A stretch of 64,000 nt of DNA from Flavobacteriales bacterium (lineage in GTDB: Bacteria; Bacteroidota; Bacteroidia; Flavobacteriales; BACL11). Where the stretch lies: NCBI GenBank assembly GCA_002728175.1, contig PBVH01000012.1, forward strand, positions 106,996 through 170,995, written 5' to 3'. Position numbers and translations under genes: made by a program. This document shows, piece by piece, positions 9,453 through 18,126 of the stretch (position 1 is its first letter; the number at the start of each line of letters is the position of its first letter). The notes under the pieces were generated by a model, which saw nothing but the letters and a program-made list of their open reading frames with translations, had not been told where the DNA came from and searched no databases.

Positions 9453-9884
9453 TTAAACTCCTGTACTTCCGAAACCGCCCTCTCCTCTGGCAGATTCGTT
9501 TAAATCTTTAACCAAATCCCATTCAACAGTTTCGTGTTTAGCTATCACCATTTGTGCAATTCTATCTCCATCATTTATAAAAAATTGCTGATTTGAAAGA
9601 TTAACAAGCAAAACTGATATCTCCCCCCTGTAGTCAGCATCAATAGTTCCTGGAGAATTTAAAACTGTAATTCCATTTTTATACGCCAATCCGCTTCTTG
9701 GTCTAATCTGCGCTTCATATCCCTTTGGAAGTTCTAAATGAATACCAGTTTTTATCAACTTTCTTTCCAATGGTTGTAAAAATATTTTATCTTCTAAATT
9801 GGCGCGCAAATCAACTCCTGCCGATAGGCTTGTAGCGTAATCTGGATGATTATGTTGTGACTTATTTATAATTTTTATTTTCAT
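9453..9884 (-). CDS. dut: dUTP diphosphatase
   Basis: Hydrolyses dUTP to dUMP and pyrophosphate, keeping uracil out of DNA and supplying dTMP synthesis. All five trimeric dUTPase motifs are present in order: [25 protein letters not shown] (with the catalytic Asp), GDRIAQMV and the C-terminal P-loop-like [11 protein letters not shown]. The start at 9884 ([10 protein letters not shown]) gives 143 residues, the normal length, and leaves 7 bases to the flippase stop; the upstream ATG at 9926 would add 14 residues inside the flippase gene and is less likely. Confidence 0.96.
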   Translation of the reverse strand: MKIKIINKSQHNHPDYATSLSAGVDLRANLEDKIFLQPLERKLIKTGIHLELPKGYEAQIRPRSGLAYKNGITVLNSPGTIDADYRGEISVLLVNLSNQQFFINDGDRIAQMVIAKHETVEWDLVKDLNESARGEGGFGSTGV

Positions 9885-9891
9885 TTTTAAT

Positions 9892-11295
9892 TTATTCGAA
9901 ATTAATACTTTTTTTAGGTTTTTCAATAATAAATGCCATAAGTAGAAATAATGCTATCCATATCGTATCAACTAACATGCTGAAATCGGTATTCAAGACT
10001 ATAAAGTAAATAGCAAGCATAGACAAAATATAAAAGGTGATTCTTTTAATATTATAGGGTATTGGAAATTGTTTTTTTGATAGCAATAGTGAGGCTAGCG
10101 CCATTAAAAAATAACATATCAACGTTGCCCAAGCAGAGCCTACAAAACTAATCTTTGGTATTAAATAGATATTAAGAATCAAAGTAATAATCGCTCCAAA
10201 AATTGATAATATTGCACCGTAATATGTTTTGTCAATTAACTTATACCATATTGATAAATTGTAATATATACCTAAAAACATATTTGCTAATAATAAAATT
10301 GAAACCACTTTAAAGCCTCTTTCATCACGAAAATCTTCTCCAATAAAATTAATTGCAACATCGAAAAATATTATTACACACAAGAAAATTGTTGCGGTTG
10401 TGATAACAAAATAATTTAATACTTGAGCATAAATCTTTACATTGTTTTCTGATTTTTCCTGAGAGAAAAAAAACGGCTCTGCTGCATATCTAAAAGTTTG
10501 AATAAATAAAGTCATTATGATGGATAACTTATAAAAAGCCCCGTATATTCCTAATTCTGACATGGCAACATTTGTATCAGAAATATAAAACTTAAGTAAA
10601 ATTCTATCAATTGCTTCATTTGTCATACCTGCCAATCCTACAAATAGTAGCGGAAGGGAGTATCTGATCATTTTTCTGTATAGTTTTGCATCAAAAACCC
10701 AATTTATATATACTAGTTCTGGTGTAAGTAAAAAAAGTGTAATTGTTGATGATATAAGATTTGCAATAAAAACATATTCAAAACCACAATGCATTATTAT
10801 CACAAAATATATATTAAGCGCAATATTAACTAATATATTGATAAGTTTGATTATAGAAAATCTAACTGCTTTATTTTGATTTCTTAAGCGGGCAAAAGGT
10901 ATTGCCGAAACAACATCTAAAAATATTATAAATGAAAGCCAAACAATAAGTTTTTCAGAGCCAACATTTCCTGTTGCGTTTGCAATTGTTTCGGTTTTAA
11001 AGTTTATAAAAAAAAGAAATAGTAAAGCTGTTGTTAGCACTGAAATTAGCGCAGTACTATAAACGTTTCTCTTCTTATATTTATTCGAAAACCTAAAAAA
11101 TGTAGTTTCCATTCCGTAGGTTAAAAAGATTAGAAAAAAAGCTAGATACGCATACATTTCTGTAATTACACCATAATCTTCAGGAATAAAAACCCTTGTA
11201 TATAAAGGAACTAATAAATAATTAAGCAATCTGCCTATTACGCTACTTAAGCCGTAAATTGCAGTTTGACTTAATAATTTTTTAAACGGATTCAA
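9892..11295 (-). CDS. Polysaccharide/oligosaccharide flippase (MOP superfamily)
   Basis: A 467-residue integral membrane protein with about 12-14 hydrophobic helices and the N-terminal pattern of Wzx/MurJ-like exporters ([30 protein letters not shown] in adjacent segments, then [13 protein letters not shown]). These proteins flip lipid-linked oligosaccharides across the inner membrane. The start codon is TTG (11295): the conserved N-terminus begins right there and the next Met is far downstream. It abuts the enoyl-CoA hydratase stop with no spacer. Substrate (O-antigen, capsule or lipid II) cannot be told from sequence. Confidence 0.88.
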   Translation of the reverse strand: MNPFKKLLSQTAIYGLSSVIGRLLNYLLVPLYTRVFIPEDYGVITEMYAYLAFFLIFLTYGMETTFFRFSNKYKKRNVYSTALISVLTTALLFLFFINFKTETIANATGNVGSEKLIVWLSFIIFLDVVSAIPFARLRNQNKAVRFSIIKLINILVNIALNIYFVIIMHCGFEYVFIANLISSTITLFLLTPELVYINWVFDAKLYRKMIRYSLPLLFVGLAGMTNEAIDRILLKFYISDTNVAMSELGIYGAFYKLSIIMTLFIQTFRYAAEPFFFSQEKSENNVKIYAQVLNYFVITTATIFLCVIIFFDVAINFIGEDFRDERGFKVVSILLLANMFLGIYYNLSIWYKLIDKTYYGAILSIFGAIITLILNIYLIPKISFVGSAWATLICYFLMALASLLLSKKQFPIPYNIKRITFYILSMLAIYFIVLNTDFSMLVDTIWIALFLLMAFIIEKPKKSINFE

Positions 11296-12069
11296 TTAAA
11301 AATTTGGTTTTCTTTTTTCTACAAACGCTCTAACACCTTCATTAAAATCATCTGATTTAAAACAACTACCAAACAACTTTTTCTCTTCCTCATAGCCTTT
11401 TTGTGTATTATATAAACCTTTATTAACAGCTTTTATTGTCTTTTCAATTGCACAAGGTGAATTTTTAATAATTCGACTTGCTATTGTTGTAGCCTTATTC
11501 ATTAATTCCTCTGCACTACACACGTGGTTTATTAGTCCTATTTCTTTTGCTTCATTAGCGGTAATCATATCAGCGGTTAGTATAATTTCATAGGCTTTTC
11601 CGGGACCAACTAATTTTGTTAGTCTTTGTGTTCCTCCATAGCCTGGTATAACACCTAAAGACACTTCAGGCAGTCCTACTTTGGCTGTTACTGAAGATAT
11701 TCTTATGTGGCATGCCATTGCCAACTCTAACCCTCCTCCTAAAGCAAAACCATTAATTGCGGCAATAACAGGTTTTGATAAATTTTCAAGTAAATCAAAA
11801 ACCTTTTCTTGACCTGATCTTGCAAGTTGTTCACCTTCTTTTTGATCAAAATTCATAAATTCCTTGATATCAGCACCAGCAACAAATGCTTTATCTCCAG
11901 CTCCTGTAATTATTAAACAACGAATTGACTTATCAATATTAATATTTTTTAGAGCTAAACTTAATTCGTCTATTAATTTTATGTTTAAACTATTTAAGTT
12001 ATCTGGTCTATTAATCGTCAAGTAACAGATTTTATTTTTTATCTCTATTTTTATATAGCTGTAATCCAT
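11296..12069 (-). CDS. Enoyl-CoA hydratase/isomerase family protein
   Basis: A 257-residue crotonase-fold enzyme that hydrates trans-2-enoyl-CoA in fatty-acid or short-chain acyl-CoA breakdown. Oxyanion-hole regions are clear (GDKAFVAGADIKEF and NGFALGGGLELAM) and both catalytic glutamates expected for hydratases are present (GGGLELAM and LPEVSLG). It ends in the usual C-terminal helix with FVEKRKPNF. Short-chain (crotonyl-CoA) hydratase is the most likely activity. It is placed between the ATP synthase operon and the flippase with no functional link evident. Confidence 0.92.
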   Translation of the reverse strand: MDYSYIKIEIKNKICYLTINRPDNLNSLNIKLIDELSLALKNINIDKSIRCLIITGAGDKAFVAGADIKEFMNFDQKEGEQLARSGQEKVFDLLENLSKPVIAAINGFALGGGLELAMACHIRISSVTAKVGLPEVSLGVIPGYGGTQRLTKLVGPGKAYEIILTADMITANEAKEIGLINHVCSAEELMNKATTIASRIIKNSPCAIEKTIKAVNKGLYNTQKGYEEEKKLFGSCFKSDDFNEGVRAFVEKRKPNF

Positions 12070-12125
12070 AGTAATGTTTTTAGATATAAGTTATTTCAAA
12101 TATTTAAGAGTATTCTCTTCTGTTT

Positions 12126-12989
12126 TTAGTTGTTTAGAGCCTCTGCTCCACCAACTATCTCTAAAATTTCACCAGTAATAGCAGCTTGTCTTGCCTTATT
12201 ATATGTTAAGGTCAACTCTTTCTTTAATTCTGCAGCATTATCTGTAGCTTTGTGCATAGCTGTCATTCTGGCGCCATGCTCTGCGGCATGAGAATCAAGA
12301 ACCGCCTTAAAGAGTTGTGTTTTTAATGATTTTGGAATTAACTCTTTTACAATTTCTGTTTGATTGGGTTCGAAAATATAGTCTGCTGTTTGTGTACTTT
12401 CTTTAGCGGTATTATCTATTGGCAAATAATTTTCATTCATTATTATTTGTGTTGCAGCATTTTTAAACTGATTATACACTAAAACTACCCTGTCAAATTC
12501 TTTTGAGAGAAACTTATTTATAATTGTTTCTGCAATTTTTGATATGTTTTCAAACGTTAAATCGTTATAGACCTCGTCATGAACAGAAAACATTTTAAAG
12601 CCATTTTTAGTAAAATGTTCAGAAGATTTTTTTCCAATTGACAATATTTCAACATTACTATTCTTATTCTGCTTTTCAATTATACTTTTAACGCTTTTAA
12701 TAATATATGAATTAAATCCCCCGCACAATCCTCTATTGGAAGTAATAGAGACTATTAAAAGTTTTTTAACCTCTCTCGACTCAGAATACTGATTGTTTTC
12801 AGATCCGTCAAGACTTGAGCTAAGACTTTGTAAAAGATCTGTCAGTTTATTAGAATATGGTCGCATTTGAGTTATTGCATCTTGGGCTCTTTTAAGCTTT
12901 GCGGCAGATACCATTTTCATTGCTGATGTAATCTGCATAGTAGAACCAACAGACGTTATTCTTGATCTAATCTCTTTGAGGTTTGGCAT
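12126..12989 (-). CDS. atpG: ATP synthase F1 subunit gamma
   Basis: The 287-residue rotor shaft of F1Fo ATP synthase. The N-terminal helix shows the conserved LKEIRSRITSVGSTMQITSAMKMVSAAKL pattern (as consecutive short segments) and the C-terminal helix EHGARMTAMHKATDNAAEL...LTLTYNKARQAAITGEILEIVGGAEAL is fully conserved. Last gene of the local ATP synthase cluster; atpD and atpC, which follow atpG in most phyla, are absent here, as is usual for Bacteroidota. Six bases separate it from atpA. Confidence 0.98.
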   Translation of the reverse strand: MPNLKEIRSRITSVGSTMQITSAMKMVSAAKLKRAQDAITQMRPYSNKLTDLLQSLSSSLDGSENNQYSESREVKKLLIVSITSNRGLCGGFNSYIIKSVKSIIEKQNKNSNVEILSIGKKSSEHFTKNGFKMFSVHDEVYNDLTFENISKIAETIINKFLSKEFDRVVLVYNQFKNAATQIIMNENYLPIDNTAKESTQTADYIFEPNQTEIVKELIPKSLKTQLFKAVLDSHAAEHGARMTAMHKATDNAAELKKELTLTYNKARQAAITGEILEIVGGAEALNN

Positions 12990-12994
12990 TTTAT

Positions 12995-14578
12995 TTAGTC
13001 TTTTTTATACTTTTTTGATAATTCAGCAGCTACCGTTGATAGTGTTGATGTAATTTCATCAGTTAACTTTCCAGAAGCTAAATCGTCAAGAACATTTTGA
13101 TGTTTTGAATGTAAAAACGCTATATAATCTGTTTCGAACTCCTTTATCTTGTCAACTGGAACATCCATTAGCAGACCATTTGTACCACAATAAATAATAG
13201 CGGCCTGCTCTTCAACCCTTAGAGGTGAGTATTGTCCTTGCTTTAAAATTTCTACGTTTCGTTTTCCTTTTTCAATTACTGCGGTAGTTGCAGCATCTAA
13301 GTCAGAGCCAAACTTAGCAAATGCCTCAAGTTCTCTATACTGTGCTTGATCAAGTTTAAGTGTTCCTGATATTTTTTTCATAGATTTAATTTGAGCAGCA
13401 CCCCCAACTCGAGAAACTGAAATTCCAACGTTAATTGCTGGCCTAACACCTGATAAAAACAGATTAGACTCTAAAAATATTTGACCATCAGTGATTGATA
13501 TAACATTTGTTGGTATATAGGCAGAAACATCACCAGCCTGTGTTTCAATAATTGGTAGCGCTGTTAAAGAGCCTCCACCTTTTACTTTGTTTTTGAGTGA
13601 CTCGGGTAAATCATTCATTTGAGAAGCTATTTTATCATCGTTTATAATTTTAGCTGCTCTTTCTAAAAGTCTTGAGTGTAGATAAAACACATCACCTGGA
13701 TAAGCTTCTCTTCCTGGTGGTCTTCTTAATAATAATGAAACCTCTCTATATGCTACAGCCTGTTTAGATAAATCATCAAAAATAATCAAGGCAGGCCTAC
13801 CTGTGTCTCTAAAGTACTCGCCAACTGATGCCCCAACTAATGGCGCATAAAATTGCATTGGTGCAGGGTCTGAAGCATTTGCAGAAACAATAACAGTATA
13901 ATCTAAAGCCCCCGCCTTATCTAGTGTATCTGCTAACGCGGCTACTGTTGATGCTTTTTGCCCAACAGCAACATAAATACAAAAAACAGGTTCACCCTTT
14001 TCATAAAATTCCTTTTGATTTATTATCGTATCTATCGCAACTGCTGTTTTTCCTGTTTGTCTGTCTCCGATAATTAACTCCCTCTGACCTCTTCCAATAG
14101 GAATCATTGCATCGACTGCTTTTAATCCAGTTTGTAACGGCTCATCCACTGGTTGTCTATAAATAACTCCCGGAGCTTTTCGTTCAATAGGCATAGCATA
14201 AGTTTCTCCATTAATAGGTCCCTTTCCATCAATTGGTGTGCCAGTTCCGTCAATAACCCTACCAAGCATACCCTCACCAACATCTACAGATGCTATTCTA
14301 TTTGTTCTTTTAACAGTGTCTCCTTCCTTAATTCCTTTGGATGGGCCTAATAAAACCACACCTACATTGTCTTCTTCTAAATTTAAAACCACACCTCTAA
14401 CTTCATTTTCAAATTCTACTAATTCTCCTGATTGAGCATTTGTGAGCCCATAAATTCTAGCGATACCGTCTCCAACCTGAAGTACAGTTCCTATTTCTTC
14501 TAATTGTGCTTCAGTTTTAAATCCTGATAATTGTTCTCTTAAGATAGCTGATACTTCAGCTGGTTTTACATCTGCCAT
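12995..14578 (-). CDS. atpA: ATP synthase F1 subunit alpha
   Basis: A 527-residue non-catalytic nucleotide-binding subunit of F1. The P-loop GDRQTGKT lies near residue 172, followed by the DELSH-like region and the alpha signature around [14 protein letters not shown]. Full family length. It sits between atpH (13 bases upstream) and atpG in the order B-E-F-H-A-G. Codon use is less AT-biased than the neighbours, as expected for a highly expressed gene. Confidence 0.99.
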   Translation of the reverse strand: MADVKPAEVSAILREQLSGFKTEAQLEEIGTVLQVGDGIARIYGLTNAQSGELVEFENEVRGVVLNLEEDNVGVVLLGPSKGIKEGDTVKRTNRIASVDVGEGMLGRVIDGTGTPIDGKGPINGETYAMPIERKAPGVIYRQPVDEPLQTGLKAVDAMIPIGRGQRELIIGDRQTGKTAVAIDTIINQKEFYEKGEPVFCIYVAVGQKASTVAALADTLDKAGALDYTVIVSANASDPAPMQFYAPLVGASVGEYFRDTGRPALIIFDDLSKQAVAYREVSLLLRRPPGREAYPGDVFYLHSRLLERAAKIINDDKIASQMNDLPESLKNKVKGGGSLTALPIIETQAGDVSAYIPTNVISITDGQIFLESNLFLSGVRPAINVGISVSRVGGAAQIKSMKKISGTLKLDQAQYRELEAFAKFGSDLDAATTAVIEKGKRNVEILKQGQYSPLRVEEQAAIIYCGTNGLLMDVPVDKIKEFETDYIAFLHSKHQNVLDDLASGKLTDEITSTLSTVAAELSKKYKKD

Positions 14579-14590
14579 GTTTTTTTAATT

Positions 14591-15148
14591 TTAGTAATCT
14601 TGTATATATAGATTTTTGTTAAACTTGTGTTTTAATTTTTGTAATGTACTTGAAACACTGCTGTCAAGTTGTTTGTCTGCCACTCGTATAATCGAGCCTC
14701 CAATAATTTTATCATCTACAACCTCATTAAGTTCGATTTTCTCTTGAAATCTGTTTTTGAGAACATTTAAAATATTCTCTCTTAATTGAGGGTCTAATTT
14801 TTGTGCAGTAATAATGTTTGCTGTTTCTATATTGTTCTTTTGTTTGTAAACTTCAATAAATTTATTTGCTATATCGTACAACAAAGACTCTCTCTTTTTT
14901 TGAGTTATGATTTTTAAAAAGAGTTTTGATATATTAGATATTTTTTTTTCGAAAATCTGATCTAAAATTTTTAATTTTTTATCTGTTTTTATTATCGGGC
15001 TTTTTAAAAACAATGTCAAATCCTTATTTTCACGACATGCGTTTGACAATTTTTGCATATCATTATAAACATCCAACTCAGACTTGTTTTCAATTGCTAA
15101 TCCGTAAAGGGCTTTTGCATATCTAACTGTTACTCTAGCGTTTCTCAT
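14591..15148 (-). CDS. atpH: ATP synthase F1 subunit delta
   Basis: A 185-residue stator subunit joining F1 alpha to the b-subunit dimer. N-terminal RVTVRYAKALYGLAIE matches the conserved helix, and the C-terminus carries the family pattern VVDDKIIGGSIIRVADKQLDSSVSSTLQKL. Three bases separate it from atpF. The Lys-rich middle is AT-driven and poorly conserved, which is normal for delta. Confidence 0.95.
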   Translation of the reverse strand: MRNARVTVRYAKALYGLAIENKSELDVYNDMQKLSNACRENKDLTLFLKSPIIKTDKKLKILDQIFEKKISNISKLFLKIITQKKRESLLYDIANKFIEVYKQKNNIETANIITAQKLDPQLRENILNVLKNRFQEKIELNEVVDDKIIGGSIIRVADKQLDSSVSSTLQKLKHKFNKNLYIQDY

Positions 15149-15151
15149 TTG

Positions 15152-15652
15152 TTAATTTAAATCTTTTTGCTTCAAAGTTCTCTCTATCATCTCTGATTGG
15201 GCTTTTTTATCAGAAAGCTCTGACTTTAATATTTTTTCAGCCATTTCAATTGATAAGTTAGCCACCTCATTTTTTAATTCAGTAATAGCCTTAAGCTTCT
15301 CATTTCTTATTTGTTCTTTTGCTGTTGTTAATATTTTTTCAGCATCTTGATTGGCGCTTTCTTTAGCCTCATTTATTATTTTTTCTTTCATTTCTCTAGC
15401 TTCCTTTAACAAGCCGTCTCTTTCTAACTTTGCTTCATGCAAAATTCTTTCATTGTCAGCATTTAAGCTCTTCATTTCCTCTTTAGCTTTCTCTGCGGAA
15501 TCCAAAGCATTTTTAATACCCTCTTCTCTTTCTTCTACTGCAGAAAGGATAGGTTTCCAGGCGTATTTTTTCAACACAAAAATCAGTATTACAAACAGAA
15601 GTGTTTGCCAAAAAAACAACCCTAAAGAAAAATCAGTAATTAGTTTATCCAT
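15152..15652 (-). CDS. atpF: ATP synthase Fo subunit b
   Basis: A 166-residue peripheral stalk protein: one N-terminal membrane helix (LGLFFWQTLLFVILIFVLKKY) followed by WKPILSAVEEREEGIKNALDSAEKAKEEM and a long, heptad-rich charged helix that dimerises. The length and the WKPI-E-R pattern are typical of bacterial b subunits. It is 70 bases downstream of atpE; that gap contains a stem-loop. Confidence 0.97.
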   Translation of the reverse strand: MDKLITDFSLGLFFWQTLLFVILIFVLKKYAWKPILSAVEEREEGIKNALDSAEKAKEEMKSLNADNERILHEAKLERDGLLKEAREMKEKIINEAKESANQDAEKILTTAKEQIRNEKLKAITELKNEVANLSIEMAEKILKSELSDKKAQSEMIERTLKQKDLN

Positions 15653-15674
15653 TTTTTAAAATTTAAAGTTTTTA

Positions 15675-15709
15675 AACCAAAGCTACAAGCAACCCTTATA
15701 GCTCTGGTT
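15675..15709 (-). promoter_or_regulatory. Intercistronic RNA stem-loop between atpE and atpF
   Basis: In the transcript direction the arms are AACCAGAGCUA and UAGCUUUGGUU around a 13-base loop. All 11 positions pair, with one G-U pair at the only place where the DNA arms are not exactly complementary. It lies 13 bases beyond the atpE stop. No long U-run follows, so it is not a standard terminator; it could be an attenuator, an RNase stop or a stabiliser raising atpE expression relative to atpF-H-A-G, fitting the many c subunits per ring. Function is inference. Confidence 0.6.
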
Positions 15710-15722
15710 AGTTTGGTATCTT

Positions 15723-15914
15723 TTACAGTGCAAATAACGCCGCAAAACCTATACCTTCAATTAGTGCAGCTGCTATAAGCATCACAGTTTGTATTTTTCC
15801 GGTTAACTCTGGTTGTCTCGCCATTGCTTCCAAGGCCGAACCACCAATTCTACCGATACCAATACCTGCTCCGATTACAACTAAACCACCACCTACAATT
15901 GCTGGGATTTCCAT
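15723..15914 (-). CDS. atpE: ATP synthase Fo subunit c
   Basis: A 63-residue two-helix proteolipid forming the rotor ring. Helix 1 has the glycine motif GAGIGIGRIGGSAL, the polar loop is ARQPEL, and helix 2 carries the ion-binding carboxylate Glu53 (AALIEGIGF). The residue after Glu53 is Gly, not Ser/Thr, and the Na+ signature Gln in helix 1 is missing, so the ring is predicted to carry protons. Between atpB (39 bases upstream) and atpF. Confidence 0.98.
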   Translation of the reverse strand: MEIPAIVGGGLVVIGAGIGIGRIGGSALEAMARQPELTGKIQTVMLIAAALIEGIGFAALFAL

Positions 15915-15953
15915 AATAATAAATTAGTTAAATTAAACACTCTAGTTAATATT

Positions 15954-17027
15954 TTAATGCTCATCATGATGGTGTTCTTCAACTGCCGCACCAAAATATA
16001 GAGCAGATAACATTGTAAAAATATATGCTTGCAAAGCACAAACCAATAATTCCAATAATGCTAAGGCAAAAGCAAGTCCAAAAGAAAGAGTTCCACCTAG
16101 CCAATTTTGAAAAATAAAAATTAGCCCCAAAATACTCATGAGGACAACATGCCCTGCGGTCATATTAGCATAAAGCCTAATCATTAGTGAAAAAGGCTTT
16201 ATAATTGTTCCTAAAAGCTCTATCGGCGCTAAAATTATTTTCATTGGAGTTGGAACGCCCGGCATCCAAAAAATATGACCCCAATAGTTTTTGTTTGCCG
16301 TAAATGTTGTTATAACATAAGTTAATACCGCTAACGAAGCTGTAACGGCAATGCTATTGGTTACATTGGAACCAAGGGGAGTTAAACCGAAAAGGTTAAC
16401 AAACCATATAAAAAAGAATACCGTTAAAAGAAAACTCATATATCTTTTATAGTGATTCTCACCTATATTTGGCCTTGCAATATCATCCCTAATATACAAA
16501 ACTATGGGCTCCAAAAGTCTACCGATTCCAGTTGGAACTGGATTAGTCTTATACGATTTTGCCATTTTTCCAAAAACAACAACCATAACAAAAAATGCTA
16601 TAAGAATAAACACTACGTTTTTTGTGATAGACAAATCTAGCAAACTTAAAGATTTACCTAAAGAGTTCCTTGCTTTAATGTGTTCATGATCATCAATCTT
16701 ATATATTCTGTCATCAACCTTATACTCAACTCTTTTGTTTTTATCGTTGTAGAATTTTGAAGACATGAAAACATCTAATTCTCCCTCGCAATAAATAATT
16801 ATCGGAAGTGGGAAAGAAACATATACTGTTTTATCTTCTTTTTTATACTTGAAGAGTTTAAATGAGTGTATATCTTTTAGGTGGTGGTCTTTAAATGCCT
16901 TATACTCTTTTCTTACATCCCGATCAGGGTAGTTACTTTTTTCTTGCTCACCAGCAAACACATAGTTTGAACAGCTTGTTAATAGTATTAATATTGCTAT
17001 AAATAAAACTGTCTTTATGTTGTTCAT
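15954..17027 (-). CDS. atpB: ATP synthase Fo subunit a with N-terminal exported extension
   Basis: At 357 residues this is about 90 longer than the E. coli protein. The added part is N-terminal: a signal-like helix (TVLFIAILILLTSCSN, lipobox-like) and about 100 hydrophilic residues predicted outside the inner membrane, before the five or six membrane helices start near residue 135. The essential stator Arg is present in SLMIRLYANMTAGH. The C-terminus ends in a His/Asp-rich tail (EEHHHDEH). Long N-termini are common in Bacteroidota AtpB, so this is probably lineage-typical. First structural gene of the cluster. Confidence 0.96.
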   Translation of the reverse strand: MNNIKTVLFIAILILLTSCSNYVFAGEQEKSNYPDRDVRKEYKAFKDHHLKDIHSFKLFKYKKEDKTVYVSFPLPIIIYCEGELDVFMSSKFYNDKNKRVEYKVDDRIYKIDDHEHIKARNSLGKSLSLLDLSITKNVVFILIAFFVMVVVFGKMAKSYKTNPVPTGIGRLLEPIVLYIRDDIARPNIGENHYKRYMSFLLTVFFFIWFVNLFGLTPLGSNVTNSIAVTASLAVLTYVITTFTANKNYWGHIFWMPGVPTPMKIILAPIELLGTIIKPFSLMIRLYANMTAGHVVLMSILGLIFIFQNWLGGTLSFGLAFALALLELLVCALQAYIFTMLSALYFGAAVEEHHHDEH

Positions 17028-17082
17028 TTTAATTTTTTGAGTTCAATTTTAGACGTTACAAAATTAGATTTTTTAACGAAAT

Positions 17083-17493
17083 TTATGTGTTATTTTTGGA
17101 ATATTTTTCTGTGGTTATAAAACTTTTGTCATTTGCAATGTTTAACAAACGAACCAATGAAAGCGTCTCTACTAGTAATGTGAGCAAATATGGCACAAAA
17201 AAAGATAGAAACTCTATTCTAGAAACGTTATTGTCTTGTTTAAATAAAGGTAGTATTAGGATAAAAAAAAGTAGTGATTTGACAATTGTTCCACCAAAAA
17301 AATAAAAGGCAATGTAATCTTTATGTTTTTTTCTAAATAAGAACGCTGAAACAACAACAAGAACCGCTATAAGCGCGTTAAAGAGATATAGGATTTTTAG
17401 ATTCTCGGCAAAACAATAGTGTTTATGAACAAAATAGGCGGATGTTAAAATAAGCAGGAGAAGCAAATGAAACCAAATAATAAATTTAGTCAT
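17083..17493 (-). CDS. Small four-helix membrane protein of the ATP synthase operon
   Basis: A 136-residue protein with four predicted transmembrane helices (IIWFHLLLLLILTSAYFV; YLFNALIAVLVVVSAFLF; FYFFGGTIVKSLLFFILILPLF; FLSFFVPYLLTLLVETLSLV). I do not recognise a named family with certainty. Its place between AtpZ and AtpB is that of the AtpI-like proteins which help assemble the c-ring or import Mg2+ in other phyla, so an assembly role is a reasonable guess. Its start overlaps the AtpZ stop by 8 bases, implying coupled translation. Confidence 0.7.
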   Translation of the reverse strand: MTKFIIWFHLLLLLILTSAYFVHKHYCFAENLKILYLFNALIAVLVVVSAFLFRKKHKDYIAFYFFGGTIVKSLLFFILILPLFKQDNNVSRIEFLSFFVPYLLTLLVETLSLVRLLNIANDKSFITTEKYSKNNT

Positions 17494-17716
17494 GGTGTAG
17501 CTTTTTTGTTTGTTTGATCAACATGTAAAGTGAAATAAATACAGACAGTACCACGCAAATTGTTTTAATATGCGTTCCAGGTCTTAAATAAGTAGATTCT
17601 AAATAATCTCCAAGATAAGCCCCTAAATAAATCGTAACCCCCATTTGAAATGAAGCGGCAGTTAATACTAATAATTTATTATGCGGTCTTTTCTTTTTCG
17701 GTGGCTTGTTCAACAT
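17486..17716 (-). CDS. AtpZ/AtpI family protein
   Basis: A 76-residue protein with a basic N-terminus (NKPPKKKRPHNKLLV) and two membrane helices (LTAASFQMGVTIYLGAYLG; TICVVLSVFISLYMLI), the AtpZ/AtpI layout including the GAYLGDYLE turn. AtpZ-AtpI proteins assist ATP synthase assembly and Mg2+/Ca2+ transport. Its first 38 bases overlap the end of the bactofilin gene, so all of 17083-18095 is probably one transcription unit. Confidence 0.8.
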   Translation of the reverse strand: MLNKPPKKKRPHNKLLVLTAASFQMGVTIYLGAYLGDYLESTYLRPGTHIKTICVVLSVFISLYMLIKQTKKLHHD

Positions 17717-18095
17717 TCTTTATTTCTCTTATAACCGCCCCCATACTACATGAGCCGGTAAACTCTGCTCCAGGCTCAATTGAAAGCTTATTGGTAACAA
17801 TGTCTCCCTTAAGCTTTGCCGTGTCTTTTAAGGAAAGTAAATTGGATACTGTTATCTTAGCTTTAATAACTCCGGAAATATCCGCATTTTGACATATAAC
17901 ATCCCCCTCAACGACACCCTCTTTACCTAAAACTACTTTGCCCTCAGTTTTAATAGAGCCCTTGAGTGTTCCGTCAACTCTAATGTCACCATTAGAATTG
18001 ATATCACCAAGAATTGATGTGCCTTGCCCAATTATATTAACAACCGAATTGTTGTTTTCTGTTCTTTTCATAGATTCGTTATTCTTTGTAAACAT
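17679..18095 (-). CDS. Bactofilin (polymer-forming cytoskeletal protein)
   Basis: A 138-residue bactofilin: after a short disordered N-terminus the DUF583 beta-helix begins at NIIGQGTSILGDINSNGDIRVDG and runs with regular Gly/Val-spaced turns (GSIKTEGKVVLGKEG, GDVICQNADISGVIKA, GDIVTNKLSIEPGAEFTGSC). Bactofilins self-assemble into filaments and often organise cell-wall enzymes or shape. A second ATG at 18071 (KRTENNN) is an alternative start. The gene is 31 bases from porW and heads the ATP synthase operon, an arrangement I recall in other Flavobacteria. Confidence 0.93.
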   Translation of the reverse strand: MFTKNNESMKRTENNNSVVNIIGQGTSILGDINSNGDIRVDGTLKGSIKTEGKVVLGKEGVVEGDVICQNADISGVIKAKITVSNLLSLKDTAKLKGDIVTNKLSIEPGAEFTGSCSMGAVIREIKNVEQATEKEKTA

Positions 18096-18114
18096 CTTGT
18101 TTTGATTATGCCTA

Positions 18115-18122
18115 CAAACTTA
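18115..18122 (-). promoter_or_regulatory. Candidate -7 element for the bactofilin-ATP synthase operon
   Basis: On the minus strand the bases read TAAGTTTG, an exact TAnnTTTG match, ending 19 bases before the bactofilin ATG, in the gap after porW. No -33 TTTG is seen at the expected distance, so this is a moderate-to-weak call. Confidence 0.35.
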
Positions 18123-18126
18123 AATA

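Noticed and set aside
15723..15914. A sodium-type c-ring
   Set aside because: The helix-1 Gln and the Ser/Thr after the carboxylate that mark Na+ binding are both missing.
12126..17027. Loss of atpD/atpC as a gene decay event
   Set aside because: Separate placement of atpDC is usual in Bacteroidota, and no remnants are visible.
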